64,000 bases of DNA, from contig CM070596.1 of assembly GCA_036346395.1 (NCBI GenBank), positions 23,350,177 to 23,414,176 of the forward strand, in the 5' to 3' direction. Shown piece by piece: positions 34,401-46,974 of the stretch (position 1 is the stretch's first letter; each line of letters opens with the position of its first letter). The notes below the pieces were generated by a model, which did no database searches, had not been told where the DNA came from, and saw nothing but the letters and a program-made list of their open reading frames with translations. This DNA is from Hsuehochloa calcarea (Eukaryota > Streptophyta > Magnoliopsida > Poales > Poaceae). A program made the position numbers and the translations under genes.

Positions 34401-35749
34401 GAGCACGGGAAAGACACAGAGAAAGGTTGGAGCCGCTCCGGTGATGAAAAATGGTGCTTTCGGCCGAAAATGGGGAATCTCCAATTCAGCCAAGCCCTGA
34501 GGAAGATAAATGAAATTGAGCCAGGGTTAAGCTCAAGAGAAACAAAAGGAGCAGAGGGAGCAAGAAATGGAGAGAGAGAGAGAGCCACTTCTGTACCGCC
34601 TTCACCATAAGCTCGAAGCTCAACAATGGCGGCAGAAGTGCTTTCGGATGAATGCAGCTCAAACAACCACTGAAGTGCTAGCTAGAGTTGCGGGGATGCT
34701 AAAGGAAGCCAAAGAGGAAGCAATGGATCTTAAATAGAGGAAATGGCAGAGAGCAACGACGATATTTCTCCTCAGGTCAACATTGCCATGGGAGCACTTG
34801 AGAGCGACGGGAGCAATTGAGCAATGGACTTTTGAGGGCGGTGCACGATGGGCAATTAATGCTAGCAGAGATAGCCATTTAAAGGTGGTCACCGAGGTGA
34901 CACTACGCTGCTCCAGGTCCTGCACACGCCATGGCTTTTGACTCAATCGCATGCTTGCTCAGACTCGAGGAAGGAGACGACTCGGCCACCGTTGGATTGA
35001 AATCAGACGGTTCCAATGAACGGGACGATCGGCCGGTCCGAACGTTCACTTCAATCCAGGCCGTTGATCTAAGATCCAACGACTCTCGTTGATCGAAACA
35101 TTCGGATGGTCCGAACGTTCACACGCATATGAGTCGTTGATCTCAGATCCAACGATCCGCGATGCTCGCGCCCGAGCGACCGCGTCGGGTGCAGTTAGTT
35201 GATTGAACCAAGTCACTTGGCTCGAGCCCGAGTCTGACTCGAACCCAAGGAACAGTGAAAACCAGCTAGGGTTTGAATTAACAGCTGATTTTTAGAGGAT
35301 TTTCTTAGGATAGCAAATAAGCTCGAAAAATCATGAGATTTTAACTGGAGGTTGCTGATTGCAGGATAAACCTCACATAAAATTTCCAGAGACTTTTATG
35401 CACTACATTGTTCTCCAGAAATTCTAGAAGGTTTGAGTTACGGTTTGTACAAGGTTTGACTTGGTTTGACTTGCCTCCCAAAATTATCAAATAATTTTTA
35501 AAAATTATGAAATAATTCAGAGGTATTAACAAGCCTCCCTAGAACTCAGAAAAATATTTACATAGGTTTGGCACAAGATCTTTGCCAAGAAGGTTTTTGC
35601 TTGGAGTCAATTGAGGATTTTGATTTTGATTTCCATAATTCCTTTACAAGAATTACAGAAATGTCCAAAGACTTCAAGATGCAAGAAAAGTTTTAATTTC
35701 TTATCATTTTCTTACATTTGAAATACAAATCCACATTTGGGATGTTACA
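31468..35749 (+). repeat. Solo LTR of family C (4.28 kb) with TSD TGGCC
   Basis: It starts TGAGACCCCGG and ends GGGATGTTACA. The 5-bp flanks 31463-31467 and 35750-35754 are both TGGCC. Its first 873 bp recur inverted at 8866-9738. No internal domain of an element is seen, so it is a solo LTR left by recombination between two LTRs. Open frames within (for example 34133-34666 minus) show no known domain. Confidence 0.8.
33640..35165. repeat. Dispersed palindromic repeats within the solo LTR
   Basis: At least six units combine an inverted motif TTCGGACGGTCCGAACGTTC with GGCCGTTGATCTAAGATCC or its complement. Clusters are at 33640-34110 and 34980-35165. The units vary in spacing (about 70-110 bp) and have changes in the palindrome centre. 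Confidence 0.75.
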
Positions 35750-35754
35750 TGGCC

Positions 35755-36612
35755 ATAGGCTTTGCCAGGTTACATTACCGTTCATGGTATAGGAATAGAG
35801 AAGTAGTTATCCCGATTACCATAGTTTTAGGTGTTGAGGGTGAGTTTCTTTAGAAAAGTTGTTTTCTTCCTTGATCTTGAATTTTGGCCAATTTTGGTTA
35901 TAGTTGCGAATGATGGATTTTTCTTGAGTTAGTGCTTACATTCCAGTTGATGAGTTTTTGTTGGTCTTTCTTGGTTCCATAAAGCAATTACCTGTTCTCA
36001 TGGCTGCTGATCTATTGTTGTTTTTGTGTGAAAGTTGGTTATCATCAAGATTGATCTTTTTATGAGAGTTCTGCCCTTCTTATTGGAAAATATGACTCAT
36101 TTATTCGCTTAATATTTTGGATAATGACAGTTTCTGTTTGTAAGCCATTTACCATGTGGAATCTTCGACCAAATGAATTTCTTTTGGGTATTTTGAGTGT
36201 TGAAGATGAATGCTTCTCTTTTATGAAAGAAAATGTTAAGAACCCTTTGTCGTGGTTGAGTGATAGATTATAATCAAAGAAATTAGTGGATATGATATGG
36301 GTTATCAAATTGGGCCTGTAGTGCGGTGCATAATTGATCTTAACTAAGATCCTTGGAAGAGAAGTTGATTAATTTGATGGTGTCTTGTAGTAGTTCTTGA
36401 TGAACTGTGATTAAGAGTATGGTGATACCCAATTGGAGTCAAAGGAGTTATTAAGAAGCATAGAATTTTGACGAACTGGTTTGACAATAAAAATTGTTTA
36501 GTTGGCTAAACTTGTTGGGTTATTTGGCCTTAATGGATGAAACTAACTGTGGATCTAGAATTTTATGGGAGGATTTTTGGATATAGAATGATGGGATGAA
36601 TTTGGTTGCAGT
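35755..36612 (+). other. Decayed internal region of element G (possible RT relic)
   Basis: No intact frame. Around 36026-36100 a trace of the RT motif GYHQ followed by an Arg-Ile-Asp-like stretch may be present, but it is not continuous. The composition is AT-rich with many stops. Confidence 0.35.
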
Positions 36613-36617
36613 AATGC

Positions 36618-39600
36618 TGTAACACCCTGGCTATTCGGAAGCCAAAATGTTACCTAAAAACTAACATACAACCACATTGCGGAAGAATTTAAAGCCAGAA
36701 CCCTCTAAGTACATAAAGAGACCAACTTAATAGTAGCATGGCAGGAATAAAGACTGAATTCATCTGAGTATAATCAGGGAGTAATTAAAACAAACCACTA
36801 GCAGCAATTAACTAAACAAAACATGGAGAGAAATATCATCCGGTCTTAACTCTATTTATTGCAGTGCCTCGATTAACAAAATGAAGACATAATCGAACTT
36901 ATTATTATGGTGAACTAAGTTAAATGTACTTGTCTACTCCATCCCAACAAAGCCATCATCAACGTTCAACTTGAGAGACCATGTGAGTGGTCCTCCATTG
37001 TGAGTGATGAGTATTTGACAGCTTGTTGAATATGTTGAGAGTTGTGTCTCTGCTGTTTGTACTGTTTCTGTGCTGAATCAGGATAATCGGAACTACCGCT
37101 GTGTATGTAGCGGAAGTTCCGATAATCGGAACTACCGGCTTTGGAAATAGGAACTTCCGATTAATCTGGGAATTGTGTTCGGTTGAGGTAATCGAAACTT
37201 CCGCACCTGGGGTCGCGGTTTGTCCGATAATACTGACGTGAGTGTTCCTCTGAGACGATAATCGGAATTGAAAATCTGGGAGTGCGGTCGTTCCGATAAT
37301 CGGAAGTTCTGCAATGGTAAGCGCGGAACTTTCGATACTCCTGACAAGTGCGGATGTTCCAGAAATCGGAACTTCATTTGTGGTAAATCTTGGAACTTCC
37401 GATTGTGTCGAGTAATCGCGCGAGAAGTATAATTTGTGATTTTTAGTTTGTATGAGTTTGAGTCTTGTACAAATATTGATGCTATGATATTGTGCAATGC
37501 TATGTGATGTGTTTTTGTCTGTGTTGACTGCAGGACATCGAGACGAAGTCGTGGCGAGACACGAGGAGATCGGACTAGGCGCAGGAGGCGTTGAGGTCAG
37601 AACGGTCGGGATGTGTCGAAGACGGCGTGAATCTTGAGGTGGTTGCGAGTCAAGGACTGCAAAAGGCGACGGGAGGCTTCGGAAGGTGTGCAAGGGGCGA
37701 AAACGGTCTTTTCGCAAGCGGCACAAGTGGAGGCGGTTCCGTTCGGGTGTAGCGGGCTTAATGGGTTGAGGCCCATTAGCCAAAGGCTATAATAGAGGTG
37801 AACCCACGGTGTTAGGGTTAGACTTTGAGAGAGAAAATTAGGGTTAGCTTTAGCAAAAGGGTTTGTTTTGCTTTTTGAGAGTTTGTTGAGTTGGAGAGGA
37901 TGAACTGAAAATCTTTGTAATCATTTCTCTGTGTTTCCTCTGTAATCTCTTGTTTTCTATCAATGAAACTCTGAGGTTTTGATTACTTGTTTATGCCTCT
38001 CTTTATTCCCTCCCTGTTCATGTTGAATATCTAGGGTTTTTGTGTATCTTTTGTTTCGTCTTATGAAATAGCATGAAACTTGATATCTAGAGTCGTTTTG
38101 ATATTGCTAATATATCCTCAAAGTTTCATGAGCTAAGAATCTGAGAATCTTGTCTATTGTGGTTTTTGGTCTTTCTTGCCCCTTCTTCAAGAAATCCGTT
38201 TTTGCTTTGATTAATGAATCTTTGCTTGCGATTCTTCTCCATGAGGTCAAGATGTTGTTTAGGATGATGTCTGTGAAACTTGACTCGAGAAGAGCATTCA
38301 ATATTTAGTATTTTGGATTTTGGGAAAAACCGAGCGCCTTGTTCTTGGTCAGACAATGGAACTTCCGATTGTTCACTAGCGAACTACCGTTAGCGGAACT
38401 TCCAGATCGAACCGGAACTACCGCGAGTCTTGGAACTATCACGGGTAGAATCGAGCTTCCGATTTCTCGACGTACGATCAAGTTTGTTTTCGTTCTCTGA
38501 TTTTGCTTCACTCTTCTTGAGATATCCAGAGGGCTTTGTAGGTTTATTTTAAATACAGTAAAGGGGAGTTCTTAATTTTTAAGACACCATTCACCCCCCC
38601 TCTGTTGCCATTTCGGTCCTTCACACCTAAATAAATAAAGACAACAAGAATGAGTCGAAACTCAGCAAGTACAATAAACAATTGATCATACAATATTATG
38701 AACAAGTCAATCTCAATACGAATTATAAACTTATTTCTGAAAACTTATGTGTATGAATGGAATGAATGGATGCATTGAAAGGACTGGACTGCACACATGC
38801 TCATACCGGTATAGCGAGTGACACACCTGTCGGTGTTCACCTAAGCCCGTACTTAACAAAGTCCGGGGATCCAATGACTGTATGAAGAACGTTTCATACG
38901 GGTGTCTGAAATTGCCCACATTGGAATGGTGGGTCTTACGTGCCCATACTAGAATTGATGGCTCTTTAAAATTCCACTCCCGTAGATGGAACATGAATAA
39001 CGTATGAATGGAATGAAACATATGCCATGAATGTCACTACTTTCTCCCACATGGATTACCAATTAAGAATGGAATATACAATATGTAATATGAACATGGA
39101 CCACAAGATTAACAGTACATCAACAAACATTCAACTGAAATCAACATGTAATAACATATTGTACTTGCCTTCCGCGATGTGACACGTTAAGAGGCAACGA
39201 AGGTGCTCCTACACTCGCCGCCTGGCCGCCTACACAATTATATACTCGAAATAAGAACAACATGATACCGGACAAAACTACCGATGATCTACAATAATCC
39301 CCTGACTATCCAATACAACGAATAAACTCAAAACTGAAATCAGACATTTCAGCCACCTGAAACCACACTGGACAGCAGCACGGAAAAATTCATATCTATT
39401 AATACGGGACTCGGAACAAGGTGAGTCCAGTTCCCAAAGAAACCTAATGAACAAACCTAGAAAACTCTAGTTGGCAAGATTTGCTGATTCGGCCAAAATA
39501 TTTGACTAAACAGTATGTGAATATGCCTAACAGCAATCTGTCCAGACGAACAGAACAGCAGCGAATAACATAACATAACTTTTAATATATAAATCCAATT

Positions 39601-40474
39601 AAAGTTTTATTTATCAATCTGGAAACATGATAAAATTATCTACAGAAATCGTTTTGGGTGACAAATCTGAATCTGATCCTAACCAAGTCATATTTCATCA
39701 AACAACTACACTGACAATTCTCGTCAGGTTTTTCAGGACAGTAAGAAAGAATCTATCGTAACTTTTGAACCGTAGATCGGATTCTGCTGATATGGGCGGC
39801 TATGGAAAGCTAAAAACTGTGGCTACAATTCTCTAGAAGAGGAAAACCTCCAGATCGGCCTCTAAGAGGTCGAAACTGGCCACGCAACATACTGGACAGA
39901 TTCTGGAAATCCTAAGACAGTAATTCAATTTCATCCTACTAATCAATTTCGCATCCAATAGGCATCAAACAATGAAACCAACTCGTCGTTACCCTTGAAG
40001 ACCCGCTGGGCGACGAAGATCAACCTCCCGAAGAATCTTCTCCCTCCTTCTTCCTCCCTTCTAGTGGCCAGCCAAAATGAGGGAAGACAACCGCCGAGGA
40101 GGAGAGGCGGAGGAGGCGGCCGGGAAGACCTTGGAGAGCAGCACCGGAGATCACCGGGGCCGGCACCAAAGGTGGGAGGCAGCACCAGGGGCAGGAGGTG
40201 GCGTCGGTTTGGGGGAGAGGGGAGGCGGCTTGGAAAGAGGGGGAGAGGCGGCTCAAGGGGGAGGGAAATGTGGCCAGCTAGGGTTATGGGGGGAGTGGGG
40301 CCGCATGGGCTTGGGCCTGGTGCGCCTCCCCCTCCTTGGCCCATTCTTGGCTGGCCAGGGTTACATTAGCCTGGGCCGGAGGTCCAGGGTCCAAAAGTTC
40401 CTGAAAACTTTGAATTTTTAAAAAGTTCTCTCTCCCGAATAAAATCATCTCTAAACGAAATTTGAAATATTACA
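36618..40474 (-). repeat. Solo LTR E, minus strand, with TSD AATGC
   Basis: Read on the minus strand it starts TGTAATATTTCAAATTTCG at 40474 and ends GGGTGTTACA at 36618. The 5-bp flanks 36613-36617 and 40475-40479 are both AATGC. Structure and motifs (the ACTTGCC and GCTATACCGGTATGAGC segments) show it belongs to a family related to element G. It contains another insertion (36972-38623). GC-rich frames at 39943-40421 are LTR sequence with no domain. Confidence 0.8.
36972..38623 (+). repeat. Probable copia-type solo LTR inside LTR E
   Basis: It starts TGAGAGACC and ends after the CACCCCCCCTCTGTTGCC stretch and GGTCCTTCA, a 3' end style typical of long copia LTRs in grasses. Flanks are CAACT (left) and CACCT (right), one mismatch. 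A promoter-like GGCTATAATAGAGG lies near 37786-37799 and repeated GATAATCGGAAC motifs at 37075-37400. The minus frame 36959-37783 crosses the left boundary and has no recognised domain. Confidence 0.55.
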
Positions 40475-40479
40475 AATGC

Positions 40480-43086
40480 TGAGACTGTTGAATGATGGAA
40501 GATTTCAATTCTTGAAGTTTTATTATGATTTTGTACCAAATTATGATTATGAGATGGAACGGTTGAGTATGTGTTTGTAATTGTACATGTGATTTCGAGA
40601 GGAAAGTAGGTAGCATCTAGATTTCTTAATGAAGCCAGTTGTTAGCAACAATGGTTGGAGTGCAACTGTTGTGTGGTGACGTTTGGTGTTGAGCATCTAT
40701 AAGAGTTGAACTGATGTGATTTAATAGATGGCTTGTGCTTACATGATTGTGGAATAGTCGGATGATAGCATGTCCATGATGAAAGGGCTTTGTATAACCT
40801 TTTAAATTGTGTAGTAGATTCCCTCTAAAATAAAGTGGTTGTTGTAGTGAGGTTGTAAGATTTTGGTCTACTCTTAATTTGACAATGAGATGATACTAGT
40901 AGTATGGAACTATTTGGTGAGCCTTGGGCGTTTTATAATAAAAAGAGTTGACGATAAAGATTCTTCTTAAGAGTGTATAATATGTTAGTAAGGTGGTCTG
41001 CAAAGGATTGTGACTTGTGGAGAGTGGCGATGATTCTTCACGAGAGAAAGTAGATTGATCGCCTTTTGTAATACCGGTTAAATGAAATGTTTGGAGTTTT
41101 GAATTCGTGATCCTTTGGGAGTTCATGATTTATGTGGTATCTGAAATTAGTTTACACAGAGTGACGTATTGGAAGGTTCTATCGGTTCTTAAGTGATTCA
41201 TGTGATTTGAACTTATGGATCTTTTGCTTGAGTTGGCAAAATGATGTTTCAATCAAAGAAAATTATTTCCTTTATTAAATGGAAGGGTGTAGTAGAGGTA
41301 TTCGTGGTTGGATTCAAGTTTTGTAGCTTGCAGGTTATTGAAGCGTGCTTAACCTTGCCGATAGGCCGCATAAGAGTTCCTCAAGTTTCAAAAGTAATAC
41401 TTTATTTTTTATTGGCTGTAGTTTGATATTCTCTTCTTGTGGGACTTGTGTCCTTATTTGTGGTCTCATATTTTGTTTTCTGAGTTCATCGCTATTTGAT
41501 TATTTCTATTGATCTTGTATTTACTGTGAATGAAAAATATTTTTCTAAGTGCTAAAATTATTATTGTTATTTGCCTCTACTTTTGAGAAAGGAATAATGG
41601 ATTTGTTTTACAAAACCTCATAGAGGGTATAGTGACAACTGGTTAGTAGAGTTCAAGTTTATGATATTGTGAGACCTTGGATTGCAAGTTATTTGAGGAG
41701 CGTTGGAGGATGAATTGATTTCGTGATAGAATTCTTGGAGAGAAATTGATTTAAATGGAATGGTTGTCGTTGAAATAAATCTAATTAGCGTTACAACTAG
41801 TGGAAACTATGGTGAATTATAATCCAAGAACCTTCGTTCATGCTGGAATGTTGGGATTATAGAAAGTATGGGAATCATGATCGATTTATTAGAGTACCAC
41901 GATTGGGTAATTTGCCAAGATGGGTAGGCAAAATATGACGGTGTAATTTAACGAGAATATAATTAGCGATGTAATATAATCGTAATGTCAATTAATGGGA
42001 TAGTAGGGAGTGTTGAAATATCGGCAGGTATGCCCTGGGTTTAGTGAATAACCTTTTGGGAGATAGAATTCTTCTAAAAGATAATTTGGTCGAGAAAATA
42101 TTTGCATGTGGATGATAATAATTGAGTAGGTTTGGAATGTGAGAATTTTAGTGATGAATCTGAGGATTTCTTGATCTTTTATACGAGAAGTTTGTTGTAG
42201 GAGTCTTGGAGATTGAATTTGGGCTTTGCATTTTTATTCTAGAACTTTGGTCGCCAATGATTGTGTGTAGAGGAAACAGAATAAGAGTGGATTCCGAGCA
42301 GTGGGATGATCACTGGTAGAACCCTTTTGATGTAGGACATGAGAGTGTGTGATGTGAATTCTGAGTTGTTTATTCTTAAAGGATTGAGGTGATGTGATTG
42401 CGTGTGAGATCTATTTCGAGATGCATTTGGAGTCATCTGTCAAAGTAATTCCATTGGTAGAGGAGTTGGCTGAGTATGTTTTTGTGGAGTTAATAGAGCC
42501 TCTCTACAAAGGTGTGGTTGATGTATTCGGTTTGAGCATGGCGTTGAGGTTGCCAATTTAAGATAAATGAGTTAGTGTGTCATGCGATGAATTGGAATTC
42601 CATAATTTGAGAAAAAGTTTTATTCCAAAAAAAAAAGAAATGGAGAAAATAATGTTGCATCGAGTAATGAAACGATTCCTTGATTCTTGTTTGAGCTATA
42701 TATTTAGGATTGATGTCTTCCGCAAATTGAGTTGGCGTTGTGTTGGCATGGGTACTTCTTTCTAGTTCAGAAAGAATAAAAGAAATATTTGATTTGGGCA
42801 TTCGAGTGATTTCTCCTTTGGCTTTTGTGGTATTCATTTGCAAACTGCCGTATTAGAAAGTGGAATGGTTTTCATGATAGATCTTCGATTTTATATTTGA
42901 CCCTTTCGGTAGGGACTTGGCATTATGTGGTTGCGATGGGAATTATTTACTTTCAGTTGACTCTGTTTATAATAGAGTTTGTTCAAAGCGGGTGCGTGTC
43001 TTATCGTTGTTAAAGTCCAATCGTAGTTTTCTTTCGGGTAGATTGATGAGTAGATTCGGGGTTGAATCATGTTAAGGGGGGTAGAA
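40480..43086 (+). other. Decayed 3' internal region of element G and polypurine tract
   Basis: No intact ORF; short frames only. It ends in AAGGGGGGTAGAA (about 43074-43086), the polypurine tract directly before the 3' LTR start TGTAATACTCC. Confidence 0.6.
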
Positions 43087-44096
43087 TGTAATACTCCGAA
43101 TATTTCAAAGGAAGGAAATCAAGCAAAAGAGGGAATAAAAAATTTATAAGGATATTTCCGTGAAAATCCACCAACCTGGGCCTCGGGCCACGGCCTAGGA
43201 GGCCCAAGTAGGGCCGGCCATAAGGAGGGCGCCTCCCTCCCTCAAAACCCTAGCCGCCCCTATTCCCCCCCCTCCCTCTTGTGGCGAGCACCTCCCTCCA
43301 CCCTCCACCCCTTGCGCCTCCACCTCCCTCAAGGCCGCCTCCTCCCATGACCAGCAGCCTCCCAGTGCCACTCCTCTCCATTGGTGCCTCCTCCTCGTAG
43401 CTGCCCTAGGCCAAGAAGAAGGGAAAAGTCGAGGGTGCGCCAACCAAAGGTAAAAGGAAGGAGAACCAGGAAGATGGAGTTCTTCGTAAGAGATCTTCAG
43501 TGATTTTCAGTAGCGTCTTCAAGGGGTAATGATCATCTCCCCACTGTTTGGAGCCGATTTGATCTTTACTTGCTATCGATTAGAGAATTGTTGAACTACT
43601 GCGATTAGAATCAGTAATCTGTACTCTGCTTGCTCGTCAGTTTTCGCATAGTTCAAGTCCGAATTCGAGATTAGGATCTCCTAGAGAGTTGTGGAGTTTG
43701 TTCTCAGATTTCCATAGAGTATGATATCACCCAAATCGGAGTTGTAGTTTGGGAGATACGTTAGTTTCCTTACTGCTATCCAGAAACTCTCATGAGATTA
43801 CAACAGCCGTCTTGTTTAATAGATAAGGTTTAAATAAGGGTCGATTCAAGGGGGTCTCCCAACACAACTTTCGTAGGAAATTTTATTAGCTTTCCAGAAT
43901 GATAAATATCATGAATTATGGTTCAGTCATTTGAATGATATGGATTTTTCTTGTACTGTTGTGCCTTCAGACTATCAGATTCTGACTTCAAGTTTCCAAC
44001 TGTATATTAGATCATGTTAATGGCAGAATTAGAGAATCTCGCCAACTAAGTTATTGTAGATAATTTTGTTATCTTTCCAGAGAGTCCTAGACCATT
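43087..44096 (+). repeat. 3' LTR of element G, left part
   Basis: It aligns with 25312-26330 and breaks off in GTCCTAGACCATT at 44096, where the 5' LTR continues into GAATTTGGATATACC. The other part resumes at 55407. Confidence 0.85.
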
Positions 44097-45056
44097 CTAT
44101 CCCGGAATTCCCATGTCGCCTATCTTTTGCTCTATGTCGATGACATTGTCCCCACTAGCTCATCCACGCAACTTCTCCGCTGGATCATCGCTACTCTCCA
44201 CCGCAAATTTGTGCTCAAGGATCTTGACAACCTCCACCACTTTCTCGGTGTTTCGGTCACTGCACCTCTCATGGGATGTTCCTCTCTCAGCGGCAATACA
44301 TTCTTGATGTCCTTGACCCTGCTGGCATGCGTACATGCAACCCCTGCAGCACGCCCATCGACACCAGCTCTAAACTTCCGGCTTCAAGTGGTGAACCCGT
44401 CGCTAACCCCACTGACTACCACAGCCTAGCCGGTGCCCTGTAGTACACGACATTTACTCATCTAGACGTTACATATGCTACCCAACAGGTAGGCCTTCAC
44501 ATGCATGACCCATGGGAGCCACATCTCAACCTGATCAAACGGATTATTCGCTACCTCAAAGGTACCATTGATCATGGTCTGCAGCCGCATCGGTCCTCAC
44601 CCAACTTGCTCACCGCCTACACCAACGCTGACTAGGCCGGATGCTCGGACACCCGCAAGTCTACTTTCGGCTACGACATCTTCCTCGGCGACAACCTCGT
44701 GTCCTAGTCCTCCAAACACCAAAACATCGTCTGTCGCTCCAGTGCAGAGGTAGAATATCGCAACGTGGCTAACGCCATGGCCGAAGCATCCTGGCTCCGT
44801 TAACTCCTCGCAGAATTCCATCATCCTCTTCGTCGAGCCACCGTCGTCTACTACGACAACATCAACGATGTCTACCTCTCCACCAACCCTGTCCAACATC
44901 AACGCACTAAATATGTGGAGATTGATCTTCATTTTGTGCGTGAACGGATTGCTCTCGGAGGCGTCTGGGTTCTACATGTTCCTACCACTTCGCAATATGC
45001 CGACATCTTCACCGAGGGTCTGTCGATGGTTGTCTTCTCCGACCGCGGGTGACGAG
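44097..45056 (+). pseudogene. Copia RT C-terminus and RNase H fragment
   Basis: The similarity begins abruptly in RT just before LLLYVDDIV. It continues with DLDNLHHFLGVSV, a decayed linker (LAGALQ-like), HDPWEPHLNLIKRIIRYLKG, the RNase H segments ending in SAEVEYRNVANAMAEASW-like, VYYDNINDVYLSTNPVQHQR and EIDLHFVRERIALGGVWVLH, and ends near ADIFTEGLSMVVFSD. Several stops and frame changes are present. The catalytic YVDD is intact. The upstream two thirds of the element is absent: the left edge coincides with the break in the LTR of element G, so the copia element was cut when this block joined the LTR. Confidence 0.8.
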
Positions 45057-45060
45057 AATT

Positions 45061-46120
45061 AAATTCATAAATATTAATTAAAAGTCACAGAGTTTATGTG
45101 GTCGTGAACCTCATAGCTAACAACCCCTATGGTCGTTAGAATCCTAGAGGTCACCTGATGGGTAACCTGATTGGAAAGGGTATTGTACCCATTGCATGAC
45201 CAGATGACTGCTAGTAGAATCTTTGAACTGGCACTTGATCCGGTTTCAAGTACATTCCTTCTGTGTGACAAATGGAGCACGTGTCTCAATTACTCCAAAC
45301 CACACGACGTTTCTGTCCCTAAGTCACTGACAATAACCACCATGTAGTTATCGTCTCTACTAATACCAACTGTTGATCAATTGGCATTTCCCTAACTGCT
45401 ACTGTTTCTCTGACCAGACGTGACATTTCTAAAGGGCGCCTCTACCAGGAGTAACTGCCACCACTTAGTCAATTATTTAAAGGAGAACACAAACGACAGG
45501 AAGGACAAGACAATTCAATTCCACGTCTGCATCTGAATCCAGACAAGACCCAGCGATATGAAGACAAATAGAGTAGTAGCAAGCAATATACTAAGTGTAA
45601 TTAGGACTAGTCCACCGTCTTGTCAAAGACACCTCTTGTAATATCCAGTTCATCACAATAAAAAGTAGTCTCATTCTCAATAAGTAATTATTTATTATTT
45701 TTCTTTTTTTTATTTTGTAGGATCGGCGACTCGCATGTCGATTTCTCCCGCGTAGTCCGGTCGTCGCTATCCCGCGTGACCACCTCACACGCCTCACGTT
45801 GAGCTGTCCCGCGCAGTCCGGCCTTCGCACGTCGTCTGGCTGTCCCGCAGTGCCACTTCCGTGCAGTCCGACCGTCATTGTCCCGCACAGTCTGGCCTTC
45901 CCACGACGTCTGGCTCTTCAACTAGTTACTCTTGTATATATGTACACTGTGTGTGAAGCCCCTGGTCATCATAAGCAATACAAGTACTTTGTGCGTGAAG
46001 TTCTTCATCTATCAAAGTTCTTCCTTTATAAGCGATCTTGGTGAAGACGGTCGCCGATTGTGCCGTCGTATGTCTTGACGAGCTTGGCGGTGGCAGAGGT
46101 TGTCCCGGGCTCCGGCGTCA
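45061..46120 (+). repeat. LTR-like sequences after the copia fragment
   Basis: 45061-45720 resembles the Tat-like LTR at 16810-17575 in short stretches (GGGCGCCTCTACCAGGAGTA and the ATTTAAAGG region), so it may be a diverged relative. 45730-46120 carries a repeated CCCGCGCAGTCCGG-type motif and a CTTGTATATATGTACAC region like a copia LTR promoter. No terminal repeats could be fixed; the boundaries are approximate. Confidence 0.35.
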
Positions 46121-46132
46121 AGAGGTTATCAT

Positions 46133-46387
46133 GCTTCAAAATTTCGGTTGGTTTTCAGTACCCCTGGATAAATCCCAAATTGATCCCCAAAAAAATTATT
46201 TTGCATGAATTCTGTCAAATATAGATGACTTTTTGCCAAACTTTATTTTCAAAAATTCGCCGATATTTTCAACCAACCGATTTTTGGCGATTTTTATTCA
46301 AAATATGATTTGAAATTTTCAGTCGAAATTTACCAAAATTTTCTGATAATCGGCGTATCGGACTCTGGTAAAAAAAAAATTAAAACC
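46133..46387. mobile_element. Probable Mutator-like MITE with 9-bp TSD
   Basis: GGTTATCAT occurs at 46124-46132 and 46388-46396 on both sides of a 255-bp AT-rich segment without coding frames. A 9-bp TSD is characteristic of Mutator-like elements. The ends (GCTTCAAAATTTCGG and, reversed, GGTTTTAATTTTTT) are only weakly similar, so the terminal inverted repeat is poor. Confidence 0.55.
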
Positions 46388-46396
46388 GGTTATCAT

Positions 46397-46860
46397 AACT
46401 CTGAAGGTGAGGGCGTCGAGACCGAGCGTCGCGGTTGACGGCCTTGATATTTGTTGATGGCGCCTGCCTGACGACGACGGCCGCGCACTACGTGACGGTG
46501 ATCACAGGAGTGGTCTGGGCGCAGATGATGTTGGCTTCGCTGAGCTCGACGGCGTGGCCACGGGATGCACGGCGGTGAGCTCTGGAACGTCGAGTCGGCG
46601 GCATTCACGAACGGCGAGTGTGGTCGTCCAGACTCCAGGCACCACCATCGCCACACTAGATCATGCTAGAGATGAGAGAGACAGAGAGAGGTTAGATGAT
46701 ATGTATCTTTACCTTTACCATTGTAGGAAAAGCACGCCATGGCAGATAGCTTCTTGTTCTTGCTTCCTCGCTCTCTGGATCGCCTCCACGTCTTGCTTCT
46801 TGGTCTTGATACTTCCCGTGCGTCCGTGTCGCCCTTCGAGCGGATGGAAGGTTTGTACAC
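46397..46860. other. GC-rich non-genic stretch
   Basis: Short open frames occur on both strands without a recognised domain. A GA-rich tract is at 46670-46692. It may be leader sequence of the copia element, but this is not demonstrated. Confidence 0.3.
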
Positions 46861-46974
46861 GTTGATCTCTAAACTTTTAGAGTTTGTACCTTTTAAATAA
46901 ACATCAAATTTGTAGATGTTGGTCTCTAAACTTTTAGAGTCTGTATCTTTTTTTAAAAAAAAAAAGTATCGAAT
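46861..46974. repeat. 57-bp tandem duplication
   Basis: 46861-46917 and 46918-46974 share GTTGRTCTCTAAACTTTTAG and the following TTTGTACCTTTT-like stretch with a few changes. Confidence 0.7.

Noticed and set aside
34133..34666. 177-codon minus-strand open frame in the solo LTR
   Set aside because: No recognisable domain, and it lies wholly within a TSD-bounded LTR.
36959..37783. 274-codon minus-strand open frame
   Set aside because: It crosses the boundary of a nested LTR and its translation follows GATAATCGGAAC repeats; no domain is visible.
39943..40421. Overlapping GC-rich open frames on both strands
   Set aside because: They lie inside solo LTR E. Low-complexity proline/arginine/glycine translations with no domain, corresponding to the GC-rich part of related LTRs.
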